Shown: positions 11,189-23,377 of the stretch, piece by piece | Position numbering within the stretch: the stretch's first letter is position 1 | How the letters are laid out: the number at the start of each line of letters is the position of its first letter | Assembly: GCA_037974665.1 (NCBI GenBank) | Contig: CM075775.1 | Location: forward strand, 69,054,945-69,118,944 | Reading direction: 5' to 3' | Origin: Ehretia macrophylla | Taxonomy: Eukaryota; Streptophyta; Magnoliopsida; Boraginales; Ehretiaceae | DNA: 64,000 nt | Program-made: the position numbers and the translations under genes | Notes under the pieces: generated by a model | Seen by the model: only the letters and a program-made list of their open reading frames with translations | The model's database searches: none | What the model was told of the DNA's origin: nothing

Positions 11189-11745
11189 CTTTTCAATTTT
11201 TTTTGCCCTGGTTAGGGTTGCCAAGATACTTTATCCACCAAATCTCTATTACTGAATCCCACGGAACAATGGGCAAGACAACTTCGCTTCACGTAGAGGC
11301 CGGGCCCGCAAACCGAGGGCGTAGGGTTTGTGACCAGGTCTCCGTCACTCCGGTGCCCATAACTTTTGATCCGTAAGGAGTTACACGGCGCACAGCATAC
11401 CGTTGCAAAGCTCTCTGAGAGCTCTACGAAGAGGCCAGCCATCTTGCTCGCTGTGCCCTTTTTTGAGCCTAAAATCGAACGTTTTCATCAGTTTCAGTCC
11501 ACATTTCTTCTTTTGCTCTGTTTTTCAGTCCTGGATCGTACGTCATGAGTTGTTAAAAGGATGACAACCTAACTCGCAGGACATCAGAGGGCCCTACAAC
11601 GTGTCGATATCACGTCTTGCAAGGATGCTGCATTGTTGAAGCGGATGGGTTGTCGTTAAGCCCATTGGGCCTTTTGAATGGGTCATCTCTCTAGGCTGGC
11701 ACTGTGAACCATTAACACATATAGTAATTGTGCCCTCAACATGAC

Positions 11746-11864
11746 GGGTGCGATCATACCAGCACTAATGCACCGGATCCCATTAGAACTCCGAAGTTAA
11801 GCGTGCTTGGGCAAGAGTAGTACTAGGATGTATAACCCCCTGGGAAGTCCTCGTGTTGCACCCC
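11746..11864 (+). rRNA. 5S rRNA gene, copy 9 (damaged C box)
   Basis: Full length, with C39T, G68A, G86T, G87A and G89A. Three of the changes lie in the C box, so this copy is probably weak or silent. Confidence 0.88.
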
Positions 11865-12421
11865 ATTCTCAATTTTTTTTGCCCTGGTTAGGGTTGCCAA
11901 GATACTTTATCCACCAAATCTATATTACCGAATCCCACGGAACATTGGGCAAGACAACTTCGCTTCACGTAGAGGCTGGGCCCGAAAGCCAAGGGCGTAG
12001 GGTTTGTGACCAGGTTTCCGTCGCTCCGGTGCCCATAACTTTTGATCCGTAAGGAGTTACGCAGCGCACAGCAGACCGTTGCAAAGCTCTCTGAGAGCTC
12101 TATGAAGGGGGCAGCCAGCTTGCTCGCTGTACCCATTTTTGGAGCCCAAAATCAAATGTTTTCATTAGTTTTATTCCACTTTTCTTCTTTTGCCCTAATT
12201 TTTAGTCTCGGATCGTAAGTCGTAAGCTGTTAAAAGGACGACAACCTGACTTGCGGGACATCAGAGGGCCCTACAACGTGTCGATATCACGTCATGCGAG
12301 GAAGCCGCGTTGTTGAAGTGGATGTGTTGTCATTAAAGCCATTGGGCCTTTTGAATGGGCCATCTCTTTAGGCTGGCACTGTGAACCATTAGCAATATAG
12401 GAATTGTGCCCTCAACATGAC

Positions 12422-12540
12422 GGATGCGATCATACCAGCACTAATGCACCGGATCCCTTCAGAACTTCGAAGTTAAGCGTGCTTGGGCGAGAGTAGTACT
12501 AGGATGGGTGACCCCCTGGGAAGTCCTCGTGTTGTACCCC
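12422..12540 (+). rRNA. 5S rRNA gene, copy 10
   Basis: Full length, with G3A, A37T, C46T and C114T. The promoter boxes match consensus. The upstream region reads TTAGCAATATAGG, slightly shorter than usual, as it also does before the gene at 17173. Confidence 0.92.
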
Positions 12541-13098
12541 ATTTTCAAATTTTTTTGCCCTGGTTAGGGTTGCCAAGATACTTTATCCACCAAATCTCTA
12601 TTACCGAATCCCACGGAACATTGGGCAAGACAACTTCGCTTCACGTAGAGGCCGGGCCAGCAAACCGAGGGCGTAGGCTTTGTGGCCAGGTCTCCATCGC
12701 TCCGGTGCCCATAACTTTTGATCCGTAAGGAGTTACGCTGCGCACAGCATACTGTTGCAAAGCTCTCTGAGAGCTCTACGAAGGGGGCAGCTAGCTTGCT
12801 CGATGTGCCCCTTTTTGAAGCCCAAAATCGAACGTTTTTCATCAATTTCAGTCCACTTTTCTTCTTTTGCTCTTTTTTTTTGTCCTGGATCGTACGCGTG
12901 AGCTGTTAAAAGGACAACAACCTGACTCGCGGGACATCAGAGGGCCCTACAACGTGTCGATATCATGTCTTACGAGAATGCTGCGTTGTTGAAGCAAATG
13001 GGTTGTCTTTAAGCCCATTGGGCCTTTTGAATGGGCCATATCTCTAGGCTGGCACTGTGAACCGTTAACACATATAGGAATTGTGCCCTCAACATAAC

Positions 13099-13217
13099 AG
13101 TTGTGATCAGAGCAGCACTAATGCACCGGATCCCATCAAAACTCCGAAGTTAAACGTGCTTGGGCTAGAGTATTACTAGACTAGGTGACCCCCAGGAAAG
13201 TCCTCGTGTTGCACCCC
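13099..13217 (+). rRNA. 5S rRNA gene, copy 11 (degenerate, probable pseudogene)
   Basis: Length is preserved but there are about 14 substitutions, including G1A, G3T, C6T, T12G, C14G, G56A, G75T and, in the C box, G82A, A83C, G85A and T96A. It belongs to the CAGAGC subfamily. The C-box damage makes it a likely pseudogene. Confidence 0.85.
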
Positions 13218-13773
13218 CTTTTCAAATTTTATCCCTGGTTAGGGTTGCCAAGATACTTTATTCACCAAATCTCTATTACCGAATCCCACAGAACATTGGG
13301 CAAGACAACTTCGCTTCACGTAGAGGCCGGGCCCGCAAACCGAGGGCGTAGGGTTTATGACCAAGTCTCCGTCGCTCCGGTGCCCATAACTTTTGATCCG
13401 CAAGTAGTTACGCGGCACATGGCATACCGTTGCAAAGCTCTCTGAGAGTTCTACGAAGGTGGCAGCCAGCTTGCTCGCTATACCCATTTTTGGAGCCCAA
13501 ATTCGAACGTTTTCATCAATTTCAATCCACGTTTATTCTTTTACTCTGTTTTTCCGTCCCGGATAGTACGTCGTGAGCTGTTAAAAGGACGACAACCTGA
13601 CTCGCGGGACATCAGAGGGCCCTACAACGTGTCGATATCACGTCTTGCGAGGATGCTGTGTTGTTGAAGCGGATGGGTTGTCGTTAAGCACATTGGGCCT
13701 TTTGAATGGGCCATCTCTCTAGGCTGGCACTATGAACCATTAACACATATTGGAATTGTGCCCTCAACATGAC

Positions 13774-13892
13774 GGATGCGATCATACCAGCACTAATACA
13801 ACGGATCCCATCAGAACTCTGAAGTTAAGCGTGCTTGGGCAAGAGTAGTAGTAGGATGGGTGACCCCCTGGGAAGTCCTCGTGTTGCACCCC
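13774..13892 (+). rRNA. 5S rRNA gene, copy 12
   Basis: Full length, with G3A, G25A, C28A, C47T, G68A and C78G. It is the seven-unit partner of 9025 and 18527. Confidence 0.92.
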
Positions 13893-14448
13893 CTTTTCAC
13901 TTTTTTTTGCCCTGGTTAGGGTTGCCAAGATACTTTATCCACCAAATCTCTATTACCGAATCCCACGGAACATTGGGCAAGACAACTTTGCTTCACGTAG
14001 AGGCCGGGCCAGCAAACCGAGGGCGTAGGGTTTGTGACCAGGTCTCCGTCGCTCTGGTGCCCATAACTTTTGATCCGTAAGGAGTTATGTGGAGCACAGC
14101 ATACCGTTGCAAAGCTCTCTGAGAGCTCTACGATGGGGGCAGCCAGCTTGTTCACTGTGCCCCTTTTTGGTGCCCAAAATGAACGTTTTCAACAATTTCA
14201 TGCCACTTTTCTTCTTTCGCTCTATTTTTCCGTACCGGATCGTACGTCGTGAGCTGTTAAAAGGACGACGACCTAACTCACGGGACATCAGAGGGCCCTA
14301 CAACGTGTCGATATCACATCTTGCGAGGATGCTACGTTGTTGAAGTGGATGGGTTGCCGTAAGCCCATTGGGCCTTTTGAATGGGCCATCTCTCTAGGCT
14401 GTCACTGTGAATCGTTAACACATATAGGAATTGTGCCCTCAACATGAC

Positions 14449-14567
14449 GGGTTCGATCATACCAACACTAATGCACCGGATCCCATCAGAACTCTGAAGT
14501 TAAGCGTGCTTGGGCGAGAGTAGTACTAGGATGGGTGACCTCCTGGGAAGTCCTCGTGTTGCACCCT
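14449..14567 (+). rRNA. 5S rRNA gene, copy 13
   Basis: Full length, with G5T, G17A, C47T, C93T and C119T. G5T and C93T are shared with the gene at 9699, which supports the seven-unit repeat. Confidence 0.91.
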
Positions 14568-15125
14568 CTTTTTATTTTTTTTTGCTTTGGTTAGGGTTGC
14601 CAAGGTACTTTATCCACCAAATCTCTATTTCCGAATCCCACGAAATATTGGGCAAGACAACTTCGCTTCACGTAGAGGGCGGACCCCCAAACCGAGGGCA
14701 TAGGGTTTGTGACCAGGTCTCCGTCGTTTCGCTGCCCTTAACTTTTGATCCGTAAGGAGTTACGTGGCGCACAGCATACTGTTGCAAAGCACTCTGAGAG
14801 CTCTACGACGGGGGCAGCATGCTTGCTCGCTTTAACCATTTTTGTAGCACAAAATCGAATGTTTTCATCAGTTTCAGTCTACTTTTCTTCTTTTGCTATG
14901 TTTTTTCATCCCGGATCGTACGTCGTGAGCTATTAAAAGGACGACAACCTGACTCGCGGGACATCAGAGGGCCCTACAATGTGTCTATATCACGTCTTGC
15001 GAGGATGCTGCGTTATTGAAGCAGATGGGTTATTGTTAAGCCCATTGGGCCTTTTGAATGGGCCATCTATCTAGGCTGGCACTGTGAACTGTCAACACAT
15101 ATAGGAATTGTGCCCTCAACATGAC

Positions 15126-15244
15126 TGGTACGATCATACCGGCACTAATGCACCGGATCCCATCAGAACTCTGAAGATAAGCGTGCTTGGAGGAGAGTAG
15201 TACTAGGATGGGTGACCCCCTGGGAAGTCCTCGTGCTGTACCCC
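15126..15244 (+). rRNA. 5S rRNA gene, copy 14
   Basis: Full length, with G1T, G5A, A16G, C47T, T52A, G66A, C67G, T111C and C114T. It is the partner of 10374 through the A-box change T52A. Confidence 0.88.
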
Positions 15245-15715
15245 ATTTTCTATTCTTTTACCCTGGTTAGGGTTGCCAAGATACTTTATCCACCAAATCT
15301 CTATTACCGAATCCAACGGAACATTGGGCAAGACAACTTCGCTTCACGTAGAGGTCGGGCCCGCAAACCGAGGGCGTAGGGTTTGTGACTAGGTCTCCGT
15401 CGCTCCGGTGCTCATAACTTTTGATCCGTAAGGAGTTACGTCGCGCACAGCATACTGTTGCAAAGCTCGCTGAGAGCTCTACGAAGGGGGCAGCCAGCTT
15501 GCTCGATGTGCCCATTTTTGAAACCCAAAATCGAACGTTTTCATCAGTTTCATTCCACTTTTCTTCTATTGCACTGTTTTTCCGTCCCGGATCGTACGTC
15601 GTGAACTGCTCAAAGGACGACAACATGACTCGCGGGACATCAGAGGGCCCTACAATGTGTCGATATCACATCTTGCGAGGATGCTGCGTTGTTGAAGCGG
15701 ATGGGTTGTCGTTAA

Positions 15716-15755
15716 GGCCATTGGGCCTTTTGAATGGCCATTGGGCCTTTTGAAT
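15716..15755 (+). repeat. 20-bp spacer duplication, higher-order partner
   Basis: Equivalent of 10965-11004 one higher-order repeat later, upstream of the gene at 15821. Here both copies read GGCCATTGGGCC, while the first copy at 10965 has picked up changes. Confidence 0.9.
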
Positions 15756-15820
15756 GGCCATCTCTCTAGGTTGGCACTGTGAACCGTTAACACATATAGG
15801 AATTGTGCCCTCAACATGAC

Positions 15821-15939
15821 GGGTGCGATCATACCAGCACTAATGCATCGGATCCCATCAGAACTCCGAAGTTAAGCGTGCTTGGTCGAGAGTAGTACTA
15901 GGATGGGTGACCATTTGGGAAGTCCTCGTGCTGCACCCC
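15821..15939 (+). rRNA. 5S rRNA gene, copy 15
   Basis: Full length, with C28T, G66T, C93A, C94T, C95T and T111C. It is the partner of 11070 and its spacer has the same 20-bp duplication (15716-15755). The C box is altered by three adjacent changes. Confidence 0.89.
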
Positions 15940-16496
15940 CTTTTCAATTTTTTTTGCCCTGGTTAGGGTTGCCAAGATACTTTATCTACCAAATCTCTAT
16001 TACTGAATCCCACGGAATAATAGGCAAGACAACTTCGCTTCACGTAGAGGCCGAGCCCAGAAACAGAGGGAGTGGGGTTTGTGACCAGGTCTCCGTCGCT
16101 CCGGTGCCCATAAGTGTTGATCTGTAAGGAGTTACGCGGCGCACAGCATGCCGTTGCAAAGCTCTCTGAGAGCTCTACAAAGGGGCCAGCAATCTTGCTC
16201 GCTGTGCCCTTTTTCGAGCCTAAAATTGAACGTTTTCATAAGTTTCAGTCCAATTTTCTTCTTTTGCTCTGTTTTTCTATCCCGTATCGTACGTCATGAG
16301 TTGTTAAAAGGACGACAACCTAACTCGCAGGACATCAGAGGGCCCTACAACGTGTCGATATCACATCTTGCGAGGATGCTGCGTTGTTGAAGCGGATGGG
16401 TTGTCGTTAAGCCCATTGGGCCTTTTGAATGGGTCATCTCTCTAGGCTGGCACTGTAAACCATTAACACATATAGGAATTGTGCCCTCAACATGAC

Positions 16497-16615
16497 GGGT
16501 GTGATCATACCAGCACTAATGCACCGGATCCCATTAGAACTCCGAAGTTAAGCGTGCTTGGGCAAGAGTAGTACTAGGATGTGTGACCCCCTGGGAAGTC
16601 CTCGTGTTGCTCACC
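16497..16615 (+). rRNA. 5S rRNA gene, copy 16
   Basis: Full length, with C6T, C39T, G68A, G86T, A115T and C117A. It is the partner of 11746 (shared C39T, G68A, G86T). The 3' strand of helix I is disrupted. Confidence 0.89.
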
Positions 16616-17172
16616 ATTCTCAATTTTTTTTGCCCTGGTTAGGGTTGCCAAGATACTTTATCCACCAAATCTATATTACTGAATCCCACGGAACATTGGG
16701 CAAGACAACTTCGCTTCACATAGAGGCCGGGCCCGAAAGCCAAGGGCGTAGGGTTTGTGACCATGTCTCCGTCACTCCGGTGCCCATAAATTTTGATCCG
16801 TAAGGAGTTACGCAGCGCACAGCAGACCGTTAGAAAGCTCTCTGAGAGCTCTCCGAAGGGGGCAGCCAGCTTGCTCGCTTTACCCATTTTTGGAGCCCAA
16901 AATCAAACGTTTTCAATAGTTTCATTCCAATTTTCTTCTTTTGCCCTAATTTTTCATCTCGGATTGTACGTCGTAAGCTGTTAAAAGGATGACAACCTGA
17001 CTCGCGGGACATCAGACGGCCCTACAACGTGTCGATATCACGTCTTGCGAGGAAGCCGCGTTGTTGAAGCAGATGTGTTGTCGTTAAAGCCATTGGGCCT
17101 TTTGAATGGGCCATCTCTTTAGGCTGGCACTGTGAACCATTAGCAATATAGGAATTGTGCCCTCAACATGAC

Positions 17173-17291
17173 GGATGCGATCATACCAGCACTAATGCAC
17201 CGGATCCCTTTAGAACTTCGAAGTTAAGCGTGTTTGGGCGAGAGTAGTACTAGGATGGGTGACCCCCTGGGAAGTCCTCGTGTTGCACCCC
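17173..17291 (+). rRNA. 5S rRNA gene, copy 17
   Basis: Full length, with G3A, A37T, C39T, C46T and C61T. It is the partner of 12422 (shared G3A, A37T, C46T). Confidence 0.92.
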
Positions 17292-17850
17292 ATTTTCAAA
17301 TTTTTTTGCCCTGGTTAGGGTTGCCAAGATACTTTATCCACCAAATCTCTATTACCGAATCCCACGGAACATTGGGCAAGACAACTTCGCTTCACGTAGA
17401 GGCCGGGCCAGCAAACCGAGGGCGTAGGTTTTGTGACCAGTTCACCGTTGCTCCGGTGCCTATAACTTTTGATCCGTAAGGAGTTACGCTGTGCACAGCA
17501 TACCGTTGCAAAGCTCTCTGAGAGCTCTACAACGGGGGCAGCCAGCTTGATCGTTGTGCCCATTTTTGATGCCCAAAATCGAACATTTTTCATCAATTTC
17601 AGGCCACTTTTCTTCTTTTGCTCTTTTTTTTTTGTCCTGGATCGTACGCGTGAGCTGTTAAAAGGACGACAACCTGACTCGCGGGACATCAGAGGACCCT
17701 ACAACGTGGTGATATCATGTCTTACGAGGATGTTGCGTTGTTGAAGCAGATGGGTTGTCGTTAAGCCCATTGGGCCTTTTGAATAGGCCATATCTCTAGA
17801 CTGGCACTGTGAACCGTTAACACATATAGGAATTGTGCCGTCAACATGAC

Positions 17851-17969
17851 GGGTGTGATCAGAGCAGCACTAATGCACCGGATCCCATCAAAACTCCGAA
17901 GCTAAGCGTGCATGGGCGAGAGTATTACTTGGATGGGTGACCCCTAGGGAAGTTCTCGGGTTGCACCCC
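17851..17969 (+). rRNA. 5S rRNA gene, copy 18 (CAGAGC variant, degenerate)
   Basis: Full length with about 12 changes, including C6T, T12G, C14G, G41A, T52C, T62A, G75T, A80T, C95T and T96A. Both the A and C boxes are altered, so it is probably inactive. It is the partner of 13099. Confidence 0.86.
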
Positions 17970-18526
17970 CTTTTCAATTTTTTTTCCCTGGTTAGGGTTG
18001 CCAAGATACTTTATTCACCAAATCTCTATTACCGAATCCCACGGAACATTGGGCAAGACAACTTCGCTTCACGTAGAGGTCGGGCCCGCAAACCGAGGGC
18101 GTAGGGTTTTTGACCAGGTCTCCGTCGCTCCGGTACCCATAACTTTTGATCCGTAAGGAGTTACGCGGCGCACAGCATAGCGTTGCAAAGCTCTCTGAGA
18201 GCTCTACGAAGGTGGCAGCCATCTTGCTCATTGTGCCCGTTTTTGGAGCCAAAAATCAAACATTTTCATCAGTTTCAGTACACTTTTCTTCTTTTGCTCT
18301 GTTTTTCCGTCCCGGATCGTACGTCGTGAGCTATTAAAAGGACGACAACCTGACTCGCGGGACATCAGAGGGCCCTACAACGTCTCGATATCACGTCTTG
18401 CGAGGATGCTGCGTTGTTGAAGCGGATGGGTTGTCGTTAAGCACATTAGGCCTTTTGAATGGGCCATCTCTCTAGGCTGGCACTGTGAACCATTAATACA
18501 TATTGGAATTGTGCCCTTAACATGAC

Positions 18527-18645
18527 GGATACGATCATACCAGCACTAATGCAACGGATCCCATCAGAACTCCGAAGTTAAGCGTGCTTGGGCGAGAGTA
18601 GTACTAGGATGGGTGACCCCCTGGGAAGTCCTTGTGTTGCACCCC
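18527..18645 (+). rRNA. 5S rRNA gene, copy 19
   Basis: Full length, with only G3A, G5A, C28A and C107T. The internal promoter is intact. It is the partner of 9025 and 13774. Confidence 0.93.
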
Positions 18646-19202
18646 CTTTTCAATTTTTTTTGCCCTGGTTAGGGTTGCCAAGATACTTTATCCACCAAAT
18701 CTCTATTACCGAATCCCACGGAACATTGGGCAAGACAACTTCGCTTCACGTAGAGGCCGGGCCAGCAAACCGAGGGCGTAGGGTTTGTGACCAGGTCTCC
18801 GTCGCTCTGGTGCCCATAACTTTTGATCCGTAAGGAGTTACGCGGAGCACAGCATACCGTTGCAAAGCTCTCTGAGAGCTCTACGACGGGGAAGCCAGCT
18901 TGCTCGCTGTGCCCATTTTTGAAGCCCAAAATCGAACGTTTTCATTAATTTCAGGCCACTTTTCTTCTTTTGCTCTGTTTTTCCTTCCCGGATCGTACAT
19001 CGTGAGCTGTTAAAATGACGACAACCTAACTTGCGGGACATCTGAGGGCCCTACAACAAGTCGATATCACGTCTTACGAGGATGCTGCGTTGTTGAAGCG
19101 GATGGGTTGTAGTTAAGCCCATTGGGCCTTTTGAATGGGCTTTATCTCTAGGCTGGGACTGTGAATCGTTAACACATATTGGCATTGTGCCCTCAACATG
19201 AC

Positions 19203-19321
19203 GGGTACGATCAGAGCAGCACTAATGCACCGGATCCTATCAAAACTTCGAAGTTAAGTGTGCTTGGGCGAGAGTAGTACTAGGATGGGTGACCCCCTAG
19301 GAAGTCGTCGTGTTGCACCCC
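19203..19321 (+). rRNA. 5S rRNA gene, copy 20 (CAGAGC variant)
   Basis: Full length, with G5A, T12G, C14G, C36T, G41A, C46T, C57T, G97A and C105G. It shares T12G, C14G, C36T, G41A and C105G with the gene at 25963, ten units away. Confidence 0.89.
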
Positions 19322-19877
19322 CTTTCAATTTTTTTTGCCCTGGTTAGGGTTAACAAGGTACTTTATCCACCAAATCTCTATTATCGAATCCCACGGAACA
19401 TTGGGCAAGACAACTTCGCTTCACTTAGAGGCTGGGCCCGCAAACCGACGGCGTAGGGTTTGTGACCAGGTCTTCGTCGCTCCGGTGCCTATAACTTTTG
19501 ATCCGTAAGGAGTTACGCAGCGCGCAGCATACCGTTGCAAAGCTCTTTGAGAGGTCTACGATGGGGGCAGCCAGTTTGCTTGCTGTGCCCTTTTTGGTGC
19601 CAAAAATTGAATGTTTTCATTAGTTTTACTCCACTTTTTTTCTTTTGCTCCATTTTTCCATCCCGGATCGTACGACGTGAGCTGTTAAAAGGATGACAAC
19701 ATGACTCGCGGGACATTAGAGGGCCCTATATCGTGTTGATATCACATCTTGCGAGGATGCCACGTTGTTGAAATGGTTGGGTTGTCGTTAAGCCCATTGG
19801 GCCTTTTGAATGGGCCATCTCTCTAGGCTGGCGCTATGAACCGTTAACACATATAGGAATTGTGCCTTCAACTTGAC

Positions 19878-19996
19878 GGGTGTGATCATACCAGCACTAA
19901 TGCACCGGATCCCATCACAACTCTGAAATTAAGCGTGCTTGGCCGAGAGTAGTACTAGGATGGGTGACCCCATGGGAATTCCTCGTGCTGCATCCC
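19878..19996 (+). rRNA. 5S rRNA gene, copy 21
   Basis: Full length, with C6T, G41C, C47T, G51A, G66C, C95A, G102T, T111C and C116T. It is the ten-unit partner of 26639 (shared G66C, C95A, T111C, C116T). Confidence 0.89.
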
Positions 19997-20554
19997 TTTT
20001 CAATTTTTTTTGCCCTGGTTAGGTTTGTCAAGATACTTTATCCACCAAATCTCTATTACCGAATCACCACGGAACATTGGGCAAGATAACTTCGCTTCAC
20101 GTAGAGGTTGGGCCCGCAAACCGAGGGCATAGGCTTTGTGACCAGCTCTCCGTCGCACCAGTGCCCATAATTTTTGATCCGTAAGGAGTTACGCAGCTCA
20201 CTGCATACAGTTGCAAAGCTCTATGAGCGCTCTACGAAGGGGGCAGCTAGCTTGCTCGCTGTGACCGTTTTTAGAGCCCAAAATCGAACGTTTTCATCAG
20301 TTTCAATCCACTTTTCTTCTTTTGCTCTGTTTCTTCGTCCCGGATCGTACGTCGTGAGTTGTTAAAAGGAAGACAACCTGACTAGCGGGACATCAGAGGG
20401 CCCTACAACGTGTCGATATCACGTCTTGCGTGGATGCTGCATTGTTGAAGTGGATGGGTTGTCGTTAAACCCATTGGGCCTTTTGAATGGGCCACCTCTC
20501 AAGGCTGGCATTGTGAACCATTAACACGTATAGGATTTGTGCCCTCAACATGAC

Positions 20555-20673
20555 GGGTGCAATCATACCAGCACTAATGCACCGGATTCCATCAGAACTC
20601 CGAAGTTAAGCGTGATTGGGCGATAGTAGTACTAGGATGGGTGACCCCCTAGGAAGTCCTCGTGTTGCACCCA
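20555..20673 (+). rRNA. 5S rRNA gene, copy 22
   Basis: Full length, with G7A, C34T, C61A, G70T, G97A and C119A. Its ten-unit partner is the deleted pseudogene at 27316. Confidence 0.9.
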
Positions 20674-21230
20674 TTTTTCAATTTTTTTTGCCCGGGTTAG
20701 GGTTGCCAAGATACTTTATCCACCAAATCTCTATTATCGAATCCCACGGAACATTGGGCAAGAAAACTTCGCTTCACGTAGAGGCCGGGCCTGAAAACTG
20801 AGGGCATAGGGTTTGTGACCAGTTCTCCGTCGCTCCGGTGCCCATAACTTTTGATCCGTGTGGAGTTACGCGGCGCACAGCAAACCGTTGCAAAGCTCTC
20901 TGAGAGCTCTACGAAGGGGGCAGCCAGCTTGCTCGTTGTACCCATTTTTGGAGCCCAAAATCGAACGTTTTCATCAGTTTCATTCCACTTTTCTTCTTTA
21001 CTCTGTTTTTCTGTCCCGGATCGTACGTCGTGAGCTGGTAAAAGGACGACAACCTGAGTCGCGGGACATCAGAGGGCCCTACAATGTGTCGACATCACGT
21101 CTTGCGAGAATGCTGCGTTGTTGAAGCGGATGGGTTGTCGTTAAGCACATTGGGCCTTCTGAATGGGTCATCTCTCTAGGCTGGCACAGTGAACCATTAA
21201 CACATAATGGAATTGTACCCTCAACATGAT

Positions 21231-21349
21231 GGATGCGATCATACCAGCACTAATGCACCGGATCCCATCAGAACTCTGAAGGTTAGCATGGTTGGGCGAG
21301 AGTAGTACTAAGATGGGTGACCCCCTGGGAAGTCCTCGTGTTGCACCCC
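21231..21349 (+). rRNA. 5S rRNA gene, copy 23 (damaged A box)
   Basis: Full length, with G3A, C47T, T52G, A54T, G58A, C61G and G81A. Four of the changes lie in the A box, so activity is doubtful. Confidence 0.88.
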
Positions 21350-21905
21350 ATTTTCAAATTTTTTTGCCCTGGTTAGGGTTGCCAAGATACTTTATCCACC
21401 AAATCTCTATTACCGAATCCCACGGAACATTGGGCAAGACAACTTCGCTTCACATAGAGGCCGGGCCAGCAAACCGAGGCCGTAGGGTTTGTGACCAGGT
21501 CTCCGTCGCTCCGGTGCCCATAACTTTTGATCCATAAGGAGTTACGCTGCGAACAGCGTACCGTTGCAAAGCTCTCTGAGACCTCTACGACGGGGGCAGC
21601 CAGCTAGCTCGTTGTGCCCTTTTTGAAGCCCAAAATCGAACGTTTTCTTCAATTTCAGGCCACTTTTCTTCTTTTGCTCTTTTTTTTGTCTTGGATCGTA
21701 CGTCGTGAGCTATTAAAAGGATGACAACCTGAATCATGGGACATCAGAGGGCCTTACAATGTGTCGATATCACGTTTTACGAGGATGTTGCGTTGTTGAA
21801 ACAGATGGGTTGTCGTTAAGCCCATTGGGCCTTTTGAATGGGCCATATCTCTAGGCTGGCACTGTGAACCGTTAACACATATAGGAATTGTGCCCTCAAC
21901 ATGAC

Positions 21906-22024
21906 GGGTGTGATCAGAGCAGCACTAATGCACCGGATCCCATCAAAACTCCGAAGTTAAGCGTGGTTGGACGAGAGTATTACTAGGATGGGTGACCCCC
22001 AAGGAAGTCCTCGTGTTGCACCCC
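21906..22024 (+). rRNA. 5S rRNA gene, copy 24 (CAGAGC variant)
   Basis: Full length, with C6T, T12G, C14G, G41A, C61G, G66A, G75T, T96A and G97A. It resembles 17851 but lies six, not seven, units from it. Confidence 0.88.
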
Positions 22025-22581
22025 CTTTTCAAATTTTTTTTCCCTGGTTAGGGTTGCCAAGATACTTTATTCACCAATCTCTATTACCGAATCCCACGGA
22101 ACATTGGGCAAGACAACTTCACTTCACGTAGAGGCCCGGCCCGCAAACAGAGGGCGTAGGGTTTGTGGCCAGGTCTCCGTCGCTCCGGTGCCCATAACTT
22201 TTGATCCGTAAGGAGTTACGCGGCGCACAGCATACCGTTGCAATGCTCTCTGAGAGCTCTACGAAGGTGGCAGCCAGCTTGCTCATTGTGTCCCTTTTTG
22301 GAGCCCAAAATCAAACATTTTCATCAGTTTCAGTACACTTTTCTTCTTTTGCTCTGTTTTTCCGTCCCGGATCGTACGTCGTGAGCTGTTAAAAGGACGA
22401 CAACCTGACTCGCGGGACATCAGAGGGCCCTACAACGTGTCGATATCACGTCTTGCGAGGATGCTGCGTTGTTGAAGCGGATGGTTTGTCGTTAAGCCCA
22501 TTGGGCCTTTTGAATGGGCCATCTCTCTAGCCTTACACTGTGAACCATTAACACATTTAGGAATTGTGCCTTCAACATGAT

Positions 22582-22700
22582 GGGTGCGATCATACCAGCA
22601 CTAATTCACCGGATCCCATCAGAACTCCGAAGTTAAGCATGCTTGGGCGAGAGTAGTACTAGGATGGGTGACCCCTTGGGAAGTCCTTGTGTCGCACCCC
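22582..22700 (+). rRNA. 5S rRNA gene, copy 25
   Basis: Full length, with G25T, G58A, C95T, C107T and T112C. Confidence 0.91.
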
Positions 22701-23256
22701 CTTTTCAATTTTTTTTCCCTGGTTAGGGTTGCCAAGATACTTTATCCACCAAATCTCTATTACCGAATCCCACGAAACATTGGGCAAGACAACTTCACTT
22801 CAAGTAGAGGCTGGGCCTGCAAACTGAGGTCGTAGGGTTTGAGACCAGGCCTCTGTCGCTCCGGTGCACATAACTTTTGATCCGTAAGGAGTTACGCGGC
22901 GCAAGCATACTGTTGCAAAGCTCTCTGAGAGCTCTGCCACGGGGGCAGCAAGATTACTCGCTATGCCCATTTTTGGAGCCTAAAATTGAATGTTTTCATC
23001 AGTTTCTGTCCACTTTTCTTCTTTTGCACTATTTTTTCGTCCCGGATCGTTCGTCGTGAGCTGTTAAAAGGACGACAACATGACTCGCGGGACATCAGAG
23101 GGCCCTACAACGTGTCGATATCACGTCTTGCGAGGATGCTGCGTTGTTGATGCGGATGGGTTGTCGTTAAGGCCATTGGGCCTTTTGAATTGGCCATCTC
23201 ACTAGCCTTGCACTGTGAACCGTTAACACATATAGGAATTGTGCCCTCAACCTGAC

Positions 23257-23377
23257 GGGTGCGATCATACCAGCACTAATGCACCAGATCCCATCAGAAC
23301 TCCGAAGTTAAGCGTGCTTTTGGGCGAGAGTAGTACTAGGATGGGTGACCCCCTGGGAAGTCCTCGTGTTGCACACC
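23257..23377 (+). rRNA. 5S rRNA gene, copy 26 (2-nt insertion)
   Basis: 121 nt long. Two extra T residues follow the A box, reading GTGCTTTTGGGC, which lengthens the spacing between the A box and the intermediate element. G30A and C117A are also present. The altered spacing may reduce transcription. Confidence 0.88.

Larger units (their letters stand above)
9025..13773 (+). repeat. Higher-order 5S repeat 1, copy a (seven units, about 4.75 kb)
   Basis: Seven consecutive units whose gene and spacer variants recur in the same order in the next 4.75 kb. Markers include the G3A/C28A gene at 9025, T52A at 10374, the 20-bp spacer duplication at 10965-11004, TTAGCAATATAGG near 12390 and the CAGAGC gene at 13099. 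The phase of the start is arbitrary. The gene at 5899 resembles 13099 and may belong to a preceding copy. Confidence 0.85.
13774..18526 (+). repeat. Higher-order 5S repeat 1, copy b (seven units, about 4.75 kb)
   Basis: Second copy, offset by about 4,750 bp from copy a. It holds the same ordered markers: G3A/C28A gene at 13774, T52A at 15126, 20-bp duplication at 15716-15755, TTAGCAATATAGG near 17141 and CAGAGC gene at 17851. A third copy begins at 18527 but loses correspondence after one unit. Confidence 0.85.
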
